7,167 nt of DNA from Verrucomicrobiales bacterium (GCA_003452185.1 DMJJ01000355.1:1-7167), one strand, 5' to 3'; positions 1 to 5,873 are shown, counted from the first letter of the stretch. Translations and numbers: made by a program. Notes: generated by a model not told the origin, from the sequence alone.

Positions 1-207
1 TACGTGATCGCCGCCGTGGTGGTCGGCGGCACCAGCCTCAGCGGGGGGGAGGGAAAAATGCTCGGAACCCTGACCGGCGCCTTCACCATCGCAGTCATCC
101 AGAACGGGATGAACCTGACCAACGTGGAGAGTTATACCCAGAAGGTGGTCCTGGGGCTGGTGATCCTGGGAGCGGTTCTGCTGGACAAGATCCGCCACGC
201 GCCCTGA
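1..207 (+). CDS. Sugar ABC transporter permease, RbsC family (3' end only)
   Basis: Only the last 68 residues are present; the gene starts before the window. The reading frame is open from base 1 and stops at TGA 205-207. The segment VVVGGTSLSGGEGKMLGT, followed by a hydrophobic helix and a second hydrophobic stretch (VVLGLVILGAVLLDK), is the characteristic C-terminus of the ribose/xylose/galactose-type inner-membrane permeases (BPD_transp_2 family). Such permeases form the translocation channel for a monosaccharide, together with an RbsA-like ATPase and a periplasmic binding protein. Those partners would lie upstream, outside the window, because the next gene points the other way. The substrate cannot be told from this fragment. 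The family call is firm; ribose itself is not. Confidence 0.9.
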   Translation, partial: YVIAAVVVGGTSLSGGEGKMLGTLTGAFTIAVIQNGMNLTNVESYTQKVVLGLVILGAVLLDKIRHAP

Positions 208-266
208 CCACGGCCGCCCGCTCCCACGCCCGGACAACCCTCCAAGGAACCTTCCCCCGCGTTCGC

Positions 267-815
267 TCAGGGCGCCGGCACCACGCGAACACGGACAAAG
301 GTGGCCGGTCCCCCCGGGCGGGAAACAACGGCAGCGGCCTCCCCCGTGACCCCCACGGAAACCGTCCGGCCGACGAGGTAAGGACCCTGCAGGCTCGCGC
401 TGACCAGGACCTCATACTGATGCCCGGCGACAGCCGACCACAACACCTGGATCGAGGAGGAGACCCTCCCCGGCAGCACGCGCGTAACCTGGAGCACCGA
501 GGTGGAGTCGTTGGCGGAGGTTCCTGCCAGATACTCGGCGATATTCGACATCCCATCCCCATCCAGGTCCGACGCCGCATCGTCGGCCAACCGGTCCAAA
601 CCATTCGCCACCTCGTAATCGTCAGGGATCCCATCCCCGTCGGTGTCGATCCCGGGAAGGGTCGTCCCCCCGGAGGAGGTGACGCGATCCCACCAGACCA
701 GATCCTCCACCGCAGGGGGCGCGAGCGGATCCACAACCCGCAGGCTGGTGGTGATGGATTGATAAAAGAGGCTGAGCGACTCGGACGGCTCCCCCCCACC
801 CGACAGCCAAGCCAA
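267..815 (-). CDS. Headless C-terminal fragment of a secreted Asp-rich (TSP3/EF-hand-like) repeat protein
   Basis: This 182-residue frame runs from TTG 815-813 to TGA 269-267. GGAG on the minus strand (829-826) lies 10 nt before the TTG and could serve as ribosome binding site. Residues about 55-102 carry two Asp-rich calcium-binding-type motifs, DTDGDGIPDDYE and DLDGDGMSNIAEYLAGT. A beta-rich tail of about 80 residues follows, ending VRVRVVPAP. In secreted verrucomicrobial proteins I know this arrangement as the extreme C-terminus of much longer chains. Here there is no signal peptide, and the frame upstream of the TTG soon hits a stop (TGA 905-903). The start lies one base after the stop of the VOC gene. 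The likeliest reading is a remnant left by a deletion or rearrangement, possibly a pseudogene. A short genuine protein translated by coupling to the VOC gene is the alternative. Confidence 0.6.
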   Translation of the reverse strand: MAWLSGGGEPSESLSLFYQSITTSLRVVDPLAPPAVEDLVWWDRVTSSGGTTLPGIDTDGDGIPDDYEVANGLDRLADDAASDLDGDGMSNIAEYLAGTSANDSTSVLQVTRVLPGRVSSSIQVLWSAVAGHQYEVLVSASLQGPYLVGRTVSVGVTGEAAAVVSRPGGPATFVRVRVVPAP

Positions 816-816
816 T

Positions 817-1182
817 TCAGGCCCGCTCCGCAGGCCATTGGCGGAACACGACGCAGACGTGGGTCTTGTCGAGGACTGAAAACTCCAGCGCCCCCCAGGG
901 CCTCATCGTGACCCGGGGGAGATTTGGGTGCAGGAGGTCCGGCCGCCGTGCCGAGATCTCCTGAAAAGACTGCTCGATCGTATCGGTCTCGATCGCGATC
1001 TCCGGACGATCCTTCGCGGCGTATTCGGGACTCTCGACCACGTAGGCCTTCGCTCCATCCCGCCCCACCACCGCCAGGTCGTCATCCCGGTAAAGCACCG
1101 TGAAGCCAAGTCCGCTGACGAAAAGGTCCAACCCTTCCTCCATCCGATTGAAGAACACCTTTGGAATCAGCCTGATCATCAT
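817..1182 (-). CDS. VOC (glyoxalase/bleomycin-resistance fold) family protein
   Basis: A 121-residue protein starts at ATG 1182-1180 and ends at TGA 819-817. A second ATG follows immediately, so the start could be one codon later; no clear Shine-Dalgarno precedes either. It has the length and look of a single-chain vicinal-oxygen-chelate protein. The N-terminal half reads IPKVFFNRMEEGLDLFVSGL then GFTVLYRDDDLAVVGRDGAK, and the second module reads RPEIAIETD, then RPWGALEFSVLD and HVCVVFRQW near the end. Family members are small cytoplasmic metal-dependent enzymes or antibiotic-binding proteins, usually dimers. The Glu in ALEFSVLD sits where VOC proteins often place a metal ligand, but the substrate cannot be inferred and a resistance role should not be assumed. 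It is transcribed divergently from the propeller gene. Confidence 0.75.
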   Translation of the reverse strand: MMIRLIPKVFFNRMEEGLDLFVSGLGFTVLYRDDDLAVVGRDGAKAYVVESPEYAAKDRPEIAIETDTIEQSFQEISARRPDLLHPNLPRVTMRPWGALEFSVLDKTHVCVVFRQWPAERA

Positions 1183-1217
1183 AATTGAGTTGGGGTTGCC
1201 CGGCCTGCGACCGTGGA

Positions 1218-1246
1218 GTCTTACGACGATCCCGAGCCCGGCTCAA
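1218..1246 (-). promoter_or_regulatory. Candidate sigma-70-type promoter for the VOC gene
   Basis: Read on the minus strand, TTGAGC (1246-1241, 4 of 6 to the -35 consensus) is followed after exactly 17 bp by TAAGAC (1223-1218, 3 of 6 to the -10 consensus). Transcription would start near 1211, giving a leader of about 30 nt before the ATG at 1182. The spacing is good but the -10 match is weak, so this is only a candidate. Confidence 0.3.
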
Positions 1247-1292
1247 TACGCGAGTTGCCCCCGGCGAACCGGGCCTCGCAGGAGGGTTGTCG

Positions 1293-1310
1293 AGGGGACC
1301 GGGATCCCCT
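1293..1310 (+). promoter_or_regulatory. Leader hairpin just upstream of the propeller gene start
   Basis: AGGGGA (1293-1298) and TCCCCT (1305-1310) are perfect inverted repeats around a 6-nt loop, ending 11 nt before the ATG at 1322. The purine-rich left arm is the best Shine-Dalgarno-like sequence nearby, apart from GGAGGG at 1281-1286, so the stem could hide it. No effect on translation is shown; short GC stems are common in this genome. Confidence 0.3.
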
Positions 1311-1321
1311 ACCCTCGTCGG

Positions 1322-2662
1322 ATGTCCTCCATGCGAACCCGCCCGATCCCCGCGCAGGCCGCGGCCTTGAGACTGACCCTGGCCCTGTTTGCGGGAACGT
1401 TGTCGGCCACGGCATCCGGGGCCGGCTCCGACTGGCCGGAGTTCCGCGGCCCCCACGGCGACGGCACCTCCGCCGCCACCCGGCTCCCCCTTGAGTGGAG
1501 CGAGACCAACCACGTCGCGTGGAAGACCGCCATCCATGGCCGGGCCTGGTCCTCGCCTGTCGTCTGGGGCCCGCAGGTCTGGGTCACCACGGCGAGCGAG
1601 GATGGCCGCGCCCTCCACGCCGTGTGCGTCGAGAAGGAAACCGGGCGGATCGTGAGGGATCAAAAACTGTTCGACGTCGAGAAGCCACAGTTTGCCCACA
1701 AGTTCAACAGCTACGCCTCCCCGACCCCGGCGATTGAGAAGGGGCGGGTCTACGTGACGTTCGGCTCTCCGGGCACCGCCTGCCTGGACACCTCCACCGG
1801 CAAGGTTCTCTGGGAGCGGCGGGACTTCGTTTGCAATCACTACCGCGGCGCCGGTTCCTCGCCGATCCTGCACGGTGGGCTGCTCTTCCTGAACTTCGAC
1901 GGCAGCGACCACCAGTTCATCGTCGCCCTGGACAAGCGGACCGGGCGTACGGTCTGGCGCAAGGAGCGTTCGGTCGATTACCAGGACCTCGGGCCCGACG
2001 GCAAGCCCGCCTCCGAGGGGGACTGGCGGAAGGCCTTCGCCACCTGCCAGGTCGCCACCCTCGCGGGGGTTCCAACCCTCCTCAGCCAGGGGGCGAAAGC
2101 CTTCTACGCCTATCTCCCCACCACCGGCGAGGAGCTCTGGCGGGTCGAGGAGCGGACCAGCCACAGCGGGGGCACACGGCCCGTGGCGGGAGGGGGACTC
2201 GTCTACTTTCCCTCCGGGTGGTCCCAGGGGCTGATCCTCGCCCTCCACCCCGGCAAGCGGGGGGAGTCGCTGGATGTCAACGCCGCCACGCCCCCCCCCA
2301 CCCAGCTCGGCGTCGCGTGGAAGACGAAGCGGAACGTGCCGAAGAAACCGTCGTTGCTGCTTGCCGACGGGCTTCTCTACGCGATTGACGACAACGGGGT
2401 GGCCACCTGCTGGGAGGCCGCCACCGGGGCTGTGGTCTGGAACGAACGGATCGGCGGCAATTACTCGGCTGCCCCGGTCGCGGGAGCGGGGCGCCTGTAC
2501 TTCTGCAGCGAGGAAGGGAAGACCACCGTCGTGGCCATGGGCCGGGAGTTCAAGAAGCTTGCCGAGAACACCCTCGCCGACGGGTTCATGGCCTCCCCCG
2601 CCATCACCGACAGCTCACTGATCCTCCGGACCCGCACCGCCCTCTACCGAATCGCCCCCTGA
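1322..2662 (+). CDS. Secreted PQQ-like beta-propeller repeat protein
   Basis: From ATG 1322 this encodes 446 residues, ending at TGA 2660-2662. I chose this start because it gives an Arg-containing N-terminus, a hydrophobic stretch (about residues 16-31) and a cleavage-like ATASGA, a typical signal peptide. ATG 1331 would also fit. The frame stays open back to 1100, but that part lies antisense to the VOC gene and has no signal-like start. The mature protein opens with DWPEFRGPHGDG, a signature of planctomycete and verrucomicrobial PQQ-like propellers. Propeller blades end in repeated Trp motifs such as GKVLW (160-164), GRTVW (208-212), GEELW (about 269) and GAVVW (about 369). At this length it is much shorter than quinoprotein dehydrogenases, and I see no vicinal Cys pair, so a non-enzymatic BamB-like scaffold or binding role is more likely than PQQ-dependent oxidation. 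It lies 115 bp upstream of the DUF5009 gene. Confidence 0.88.
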   Translation: MSSMRTRPIPAQAAALRLTLALFAGTLSATASGAGSDWPEFRGPHGDGTSAATRLPLEWSETNHVAWKTAIHGRAWSSPVVWGPQVWVTTASEDGRALHAVCVEKETGRIVRDQKLFDVEKPQFAHKFNSYASPTPAIEKGRVYVTFGSPGTACLDTSTGKVLWERRDFVCNHYRGAGSSPILHGGLLFLNFDGSDHQFIVALDKRTGRTVWRKERSVDYQDLGPDGKPASEGDWRKAFATCQVATLAGVPTLLSQGAKAFYAYLPTTGEELWRVEERTSHSGGTRPVAGGGLVYFPSGWSQGLILALHPGKRGESLDVNAATPPPTQLGVAWKTKRNVPKKPSLLLADGLLYAIDDNGVATCWEAATGAVVWNERIGGNYSAAPVAGAGRLYFCSEEGKTTVVAMGREFKKLAENTLADGFMASPAITDSSLILRTRTALYRIAP

Positions 2663-2677
2663 GGCCGGCCGCCGCAG

Positions 2678-2728
2678 GCGGACGGAGGGACGGGATTCAC
2701 AGCCCGGCCCTGCCGGTCCCCCGTCCGC
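2678..2728 (+). terminator. Hairpin in the propeller-DUF5009 gap (possible terminator or processing signal)
   Basis: GCGGACGG (2678-2685) is perfectly complementary to CCGTCCGC (2721-2728). Inside it, CGGG (2691-2694) can pair with CCCG (2703-2706) around an 8-nt loop. The structure begins 15 nt after the propeller stop codon. No T-run follows, so a classical Rho-independent terminator is doubtful. It may instead stabilise the 3' end of the upstream transcript. Confidence 0.35.
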
Positions 2729-2740
2729 AGGACTGCCAGC

Positions 2741-2770
2741 TTGACACCCCGAGGGTGGCCCGCGGACTGT
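2741..2770 (+). promoter_or_regulatory. Weak candidate promoter for the DUF5009 gene
   Basis: A perfect -35 hexamer TTGACA sits at 2741-2746, which stands out in such GC-rich DNA. At 16-18 bp spacing the -10 positions match only 2 of 6 (for example GACTGT, 2765-2770). The ATG at 2778 would then have almost no leader. It may be chance. No Shine-Dalgarno precedes the ATG, which is at least compatible with a very short leader. Confidence 0.2.
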
Positions 2771-2777
2771 TGCTGCG

Positions 2778-3911
2778 ATGTCCTCATCCCGCAGTTCCTC
2801 GACCGCCGGCACCCCGACGCCGGGTTCCCAGAGACTTCTCTCGCTCGACGCCCTGCGCGGCTTCGACATGTTCTGGATCGTGGGCGCGGAAGAGCTCGTC
2901 CGCGGGCTTGAGAAGGTGACGTCGGGCGGGCTTCTTGGCCTCGTTGCCGACCAGCTCCGGCACAAGGCCTGGGAGGGGTTTCATTTTGAGGACCTGATCT
3001 TCCCTCTGTTCGTCTTCATCATCGGGGTGTCGCTGGTCTTCTCGGTCGGCAAATCGCTGCAAACGGCCGGCCGCCCGGCCACCGTCGTTCGGATCCTTCG
3101 CCGATCTGCCCTGCTCTTCCTGCTGGGGCTGCTGTACTACGGAGGGCTCTCCCACCCGTTCGAAAAGATCCGCCTGCTGGGAGTGCTGCAGCGGCTCTCG
3201 CTCTGCTACCTCTTCGCCAGCCTGCTGTTCTGCTTCCTCAAGCCCCGGGCCCTGGTGGCGGTCTGCGCCGGGCTCCTGGTCGGCTACTGGGGGCTGCTCT
3301 CCTTCGTCCCGGTGCCGGGGCACGGGGCAGGCAATTTCGCGGAGGGGGCGAACCTCGCCAACTATGTCGACAAGCTCTACCTCCCGCTCCACCGGTATGA
3401 CGGGGATCACGATCCGGAGGGGCTGCTGAGCACGCTGCCGGCAATCGCCAGCTGCCTGCTCGGGGTCTTCGCCGGCCTCATCGTCAAGAACCCTGCGTTT
3501 TCCGACCGCCGCCGGGTCGGAACCCTCCTGGCCTGCGGAGCGGGGTGCCTGGCGGCCGGATGGCTCTGGCATCTGAATTTTCCGGTGATCAAGAAGATCT
3601 GGACCTCCTCGTTTGTGCTCGTTGCGGGAGGCTACAGCTTCCTCCTGCTGGCGGCGTTCTACCAGGTGATCGACGTCTGGAAGTTCCAGAAGTGGGCCAC
3701 CCCGTTCGTCTGGATCGGGGTCAACCCGATCATGATCTACTTTGGGGGGAAGTTCATCGACTTCGAAGGGCTGGCGAAGCTCTTCGTGGGAGGCCCGGTG
3801 GCGGCGGCCTGCGGCCCCTACGCCGAGCTACTCCTCGGCCTGACCTCGCTTTTCTTCGGCCTCTGGTTTCTTCGGTTCCTCCACCAGCGTCAGATTTTTC
3901 TCCGGGTCTGA
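2778..3911 (+). CDS. DUF5009 / heparan-alpha-glucosaminide N-acetyltransferase-like membrane protein
   Basis: This 377-residue polytopic membrane protein runs from ATG 2778 to TGA 3909-3911. After a short Ser/Thr-rich tail, residues 19-33 read RLLSLDALRGFDMFW, the N-terminal signature shared by the COG4299/HGSNAT group and related acyltransferases. It is followed by HKAWEGFHFEDLIFPLFVFI (62-81), the family's second signature. His62 lies where the group has the histidine proposed to accept the acetyl group in lysosomal HGSNAT (inference by motif position). Roughly eight to ten hydrophobic segments follow, with FVWIGVNPIMIYFGGKF near residues 312-328 and a basic C-terminus after the last helix. 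Relatives move acetyl groups from cytoplasmic acetyl-CoA to sugars across a membrane; the bacterial substrate is generally unknown. Its neighbours do not define the substrate. Confidence 0.85.
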   Translation: MSSSRSSSTAGTPTPGSQRLLSLDALRGFDMFWIVGAEELVRGLEKVTSGGLLGLVADQLRHKAWEGFHFEDLIFPLFVFIIGVSLVFSVGKSLQTAGRPATVVRILRRSALLFLLGLLYYGGLSHPFEKIRLLGVLQRLSLCYLFASLLFCFLKPRALVAVCAGLLVGYWGLLSFVPVPGHGAGNFAEGANLANYVDKLYLPLHRYDGDHDPEGLLSTLPAIASCLLGVFAGLIVKNPAFSDRRRVGTLLACGAGCLAAGWLWHLNFPVIKKIWTSSFVLVAGGYSFLLLAAFYQVIDVWKFQKWATPFVWIGVNPIMIYFGGKFIDFEGLAKLFVGGPVAAACGPYAELLLGLTSLFFGLWFLRFLHQRQIFLRV

Positions 3912-3921
3912 GCCGGGCCGT

Positions 3922-3938
3922 GGGGGGAGGAGCCCCCC
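3922..3938 (+). terminator. GC hairpin after the DUF5009 gene
   Basis: Six G (3922-3927) face six C (3933-3938) across a 5-nt loop, beginning 11 nt after the DUF5009 stop codon. The position suits a transcription terminator, but no T-run follows, so it may act only as a 3'-end stabiliser or Rho-assisted site. Confidence 0.35.
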
Positions 3939-3942
3939 CGAT

Positions 3943-3971
3943 TCGACTCCCGCCAGCCCCTGTGCTACAGT
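3943..3971 (+). promoter_or_regulatory. Candidate extended -10 promoter for the HAF-repeat gene
   Basis: TCGACT (3943-3948, 4 of 6 to -35) is followed after 17 bp by TACAGT (3966-3971, 4 of 6 to -10). The dinucleotide TG lies at 3963-3964, one base before the -10, giving the extended form. Transcription would start near 3978, leaving a leader of about 85 nt before ATG 4064. It lies just after the GC hairpin that follows the DUF5009 gene, which supports independent transcription of the HAF gene. Confidence 0.4.
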
Positions 3972-4063
3972 GACGGCCTGATTATCCAGGCACCCGGGCT
4001 CCGGTCCGCAGGGGCGGCACTTCCGCTCGGCTGCCATCGGATACATGGAAGAACCGAGTTGTC

Positions 4064-5458
4064 ATGAGATCAAGTCGTGCCCTGTCGCTCCTCACAGCGA
4101 CAATTCTCTCCTCCCCGGCAGCGCTTCAGGCGGCCAGCATCACTCCGATCCCAATCCTCCCGGGCAAGGCAGCCTGCACGGTCGCGGGGGTGAGCGGGGA
4201 GGGTCGCGTGGTGGCGGGAACGGCCACGGACCGAAACGGGCTCTCCGGACAGGCCTTTCGCTGGACGGCGACCGACGGGGCGACCAGCCTCGGCCTCCTG
4301 CCGGGCGGCAGCACCAGCGTCGCCCGCGCCATCAGCCGCGATGGAACAACCATTGTCGGGGAGGCCACCTCGACAGCCGCAGCCGTCATCGGGGGCACTG
4401 AGGCCTTCCGCCACCGCGACGGCGTCATGACAGGGCTCCATACCCCGATCTTCATGGATCAGGCCTTCGCCGTGAACGCCGACGGGTCGCTCGTGGTCGA
4501 TTCGAATTCCAGCCTCCGATGGACCCCCGCCGCAGGGGTGGAACAGAACGTGGTCCCGTACGCCTGCTACGGGGTAAGCGATGACGGGAGTGTCGTGGTC
4601 GGGCGCAGCAGCGGGTTCGTGGCGCAGCGCTGGACCCCGGCCGGAGGCGTTGTGAACCTCCCGGTTCCCGGGCCCGGCAGCAGCGTAGCCAACGCCGTGA
4701 GCGGGGATGGGACCGTGGCGGTGGGAAACCGGAACAACATCGCCTGCTACTGGAATGCGGGTGACGGGTTTGTGAGCATCGGAACCCCCGGCGTGATTAG
4801 CACCGCGCTGGCCGTGAACCATGACGGGGGGGTGATTGTGGGCCGGGCGAACATCGGCACGGGCGGCGCCACCGTGGCGTTCGTCTGGACCCCCAAGGGC
4901 GGGATGCAAAACCTGGCCACGCTCCTCCTCTCTCAGGGCGTTGACCTCAGCGCGTGGCTTTACAAGGGGCAACCCTCCCTCGTCGAGGCCACGGGAATCA
5001 GCGCCGACGGACGATACGTGATCGGCAATGGCACCAAGCAGGGATTCCTGGTCGACCTCCAGTCCGCCCCCGCCCTTTCCGCGCTGGAACAGTGGCGCCA
5101 GGCGGCCTTCGGGAGCCCCGGGAACAGCGGAGCGGGGGCCGACACCGCCGATCCCGACCACGACGGGCTGCCAAACCTTCTCGAATACGCCCTTGGAACC
5201 AGCCCGACGCAGGCGGCCCTCACGCCCCCGCTCTCCACCCGCTTCACGGCAGGGCATCTCACCCTTGGGTTCAGCCGCGTGGCAGACCCGGCCCTGACCT
5301 ACACGGTCCAGGCGGCCACCTCCCTGGCCCCCCCCGACTGGACCCCCATCTGGTCCTCCACCGGGGCGGCCAATACCGCCGGCCCAGTGGAGGTTTCCGA
5401 CCCCGCGACGCCCTCCGGGACGCCCGTCCGGTTCCTCCGGCTCTCCGTGCAATACTGA
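4064..5458 (+). CDS. Secreted HAF-repeat protein with C-terminal Asp-rich module
   Basis: A 464-residue protein runs from ATG 4064 to TGA 5456-5458. GGAAG at 4047-4051 is a somewhat distant ribosome binding site. Residues 1-23 form a signal peptide with an Ala-rich cleavage site (AALQA, then ASI). The body (about 40-340) is built of HAF-family extracellular repeats: A..VS.DG..VVG followed by A.RWTP.GG. Clear copies include ARAISRDGTTIVG (87-99), YGVSDDGSVVVG, NAVSGDGTVAVG, LAVNHDGGVIVG and TGISADGRYVIG. After a linker (EQWRQAAFGSPGN), residues about 363-380 carry DPDHDGLPNLLEYALGTSP, an Asp-rich calcium-binding-type motif. A beta-rich tail of about 80 residues follows, ending VRFLRLSVQY. HAF repeats are thought to form beta-propeller-like extracellular domains, with no known activity. 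The tail resembles the end of the 267-815 product and may be a surface-anchoring or sorting module (inference). Confidence 0.85.
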   Translation: MRSSRALSLLTATILSSPAALQAASITPIPILPGKAACTVAGVSGEGRVVAGTATDRNGLSGQAFRWTATDGATSLGLLPGGSTSVARAISRDGTTIVGEATSTAAAVIGGTEAFRHRDGVMTGLHTPIFMDQAFAVNADGSLVVDSNSSLRWTPAAGVEQNVVPYACYGVSDDGSVVVGRSSGFVAQRWTPAGGVVNLPVPGPGSSVANAVSGDGTVAVGNRNNIACYWNAGDGFVSIGTPGVISTALAVNHDGGVIVGRANIGTGGATVAFVWTPKGGMQNLATLLLSQGVDLSAWLYKGQPSLVEATGISADGRYVIGNGTKQGFLVDLQSAPALSALEQWRQAAFGSPGNSGAGADTADPDHDGLPNLLEYALGTSPTQAALTPPLSTRFTAGHLTLGFSRVADPALTYTVQAATSLAPPDWTPIWSSTGAANTAGPVEVSDPATPSGTPVRFLRLSVQY

Positions 5459-5462
5459 ACCG

Positions 5463-5488
5463 CGGCGAGCGCCGACTCCCTCTCGCCG
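5463..5488 (+). terminator. Hairpin immediately after the HAF-repeat gene
   Basis: CGGCGAG (5463-5469) pairs perfectly with CTCGCCG (5482-5488) across a 12-nt loop. It begins 5 nt after the HAF stop codon. That position is typical of a terminator or 3'-end stabilising stem, but no T-run follows. Confidence 0.4.
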
Positions 5489-5543
5489 AGGTCTCCCGAC
5501 AGGTGTCCACACACCGGGGAGGGCCCGCAGAGGACAGGAGGCG

Positions 5544-5563
5544 TGGTGCTGGACCCAGCATCA
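5544..5563 (+). repeat. Short palindrome in the HAF-katG gap
   Basis: TGCTGG (5547-5552) and CCAGCA (5555-5560) are perfect inverted repeats around two bases. One G-T wobble and two more pairs extend the stem to about nine pairs (5544-5563). The tiny loop fits a protein-binding dyad better than an RNA hairpin, unless the top pair opens. Confidence 0.4.
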
Positions 5564-5570
5564 ACCTGTG

Positions 5571-5648
5571 GATGGTCACTCCACCCCGAAGGTCCTCTAC
5601 CGAAGTGCCGACGAGGTGACCGTGCCAAAGGTCGACATCCCCCGGTAG
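5571..5648 (+). pseudogene. Possible coding remnant, C-terminal end of an unidentified protein
   Basis: In the frame ending at TAG 5646-5648 the translation reads TPKVLYRSADEVTVPKVDIP then Arg-stop. Almost every codon ends in G or C (all but two of the last 23), and the amino-acid mix is that of a real protein, unlike the flanking Pro/Arg/Cys-rich translation. No start codon with a ribosome binding site precedes it, and the frame upstream of about 5571 loses coding character. It may be the tail of a gene destroyed by deletion. I do not recognise the family, and chance cannot be excluded for so short a stretch. Confidence 0.25.
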
Positions 5649-5767
5649 GCCGGCACGCGTGGAGTACCCCCCTGCCCTGGCCGCGGGGCAAACTCCTACT
5701 TCCCCAATCCCCCTTCCCGTGCTTCACTCCACCGCGGGTCCCGGCAGTCACGCAACATGACAATGCC

Positions 5768-5798
5768 CTCAAAACAGAGCATGCAGCTCACCCTTGAG
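5768..5798. repeat. Two-tier symmetric palindrome upstream of katG
   Basis: CTCAA (5768-5772) pairs with TTGAG (5794-5798), and inside it GAGC (5777-5780) pairs with GCTC (5786-5789). Both pairs of arms are centred on base 5783, with matched 4-bp spacers and a 5-bp centre. Nested dyads with one axis are typical of operators for dimeric or tetrameric regulators, or of hairpin elements. The distance to the katG start is about 160 bp. The regulator is unknown. Confidence 0.4.
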
Positions 5799-5813
5799 CC
5801 AACACCGACGCAG

Positions 5814-5846
5814 CGTGCGATCGCGCAGCCTCGGGGCTGCGGCACG
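5814..5846 (+). repeat. Stable hairpin with 5-nt bulge in the katG leader region
   Basis: CGCAGCC (5824-5830) pairs perfectly with GGCTGCG (5835-5841) over a TCGG tetraloop. The outer arms CGTGC (5814-5818) and GCACG (5842-5846) continue the stem, leaving a 5-nt bulge only on the left. That gives 12 pairs in 33 nt. The shape resembles REP-type palindromic elements, but a single copy in this window cannot show dispersion. Confidence 0.45.
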
Positions 5847-5873
5847 TCAGGATCGTTGTACAGGCCACGTCAG
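5843..5873. repeat. Direct repeat CACGTCAG, two copies
   Basis: CACGTCAG occurs at 5843-5850 and again at 5866-5873, start-to-start 23 bp, close to two helical turns. The first copy overlaps the right arm of the preceding hairpin. The pair could be a tandem binding site or part of a dispersed repeat unit; an exact 8-mer repeated this close may also be chance. Confidence 0.3.

Noticed and set aside
208..266. Terminator between the converging permease and Asp-rich fragment
   Set aside because: No convincing stem or T-run was found in these 59 bp.
95..838. 247-residue minus-strand frame overlapping the Asp-rich fragment
   Set aside because: Trp/Arg/Pro-rich, no motif. The overlapping frame 815-267 carries the recognisable DxDGD motifs, so this one is a shadow.
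1196..1224. Plus-strand promoter for the propeller gene (TTGCCC, 17 bp, TCTTAC)
   Set aside because: The -10 matches only 3 of 6 and overlaps the better minus-strand candidate; not strong enough to list as a feature.
1100..1321. Upstream extension of the propeller frame to 1100
   Set aside because: The extra 74 residues lie partly antisense to the VOC gene and would bury the signal peptide; ATG 1322 gives a normal exported protein.
1082..2248. 388-residue minus-strand frame opposite the propeller gene
   Set aside because: Low-complexity Gly/Pro/Arg/Glu composition, no recognisable motif, and fully explained as a shadow of a well-supported gene.
4070..5512. 480-residue open frame on the minus strand opposite the HAF gene
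   Set aside because: It mirrors the HAF gene, which has a signal peptide and clear repeats. The antisense product is Gly/Arg/Pro-rich without any domain; G/C-ended codons suppress stops on the opposite strand.
5621..5657. CGTGCC / GGCACG inverted repeat with a 25-nt loop
   Set aside because: Six base pairs with a long loop is expected by chance in DNA this GC-rich, and the left arm lies within the coding-like remnant.
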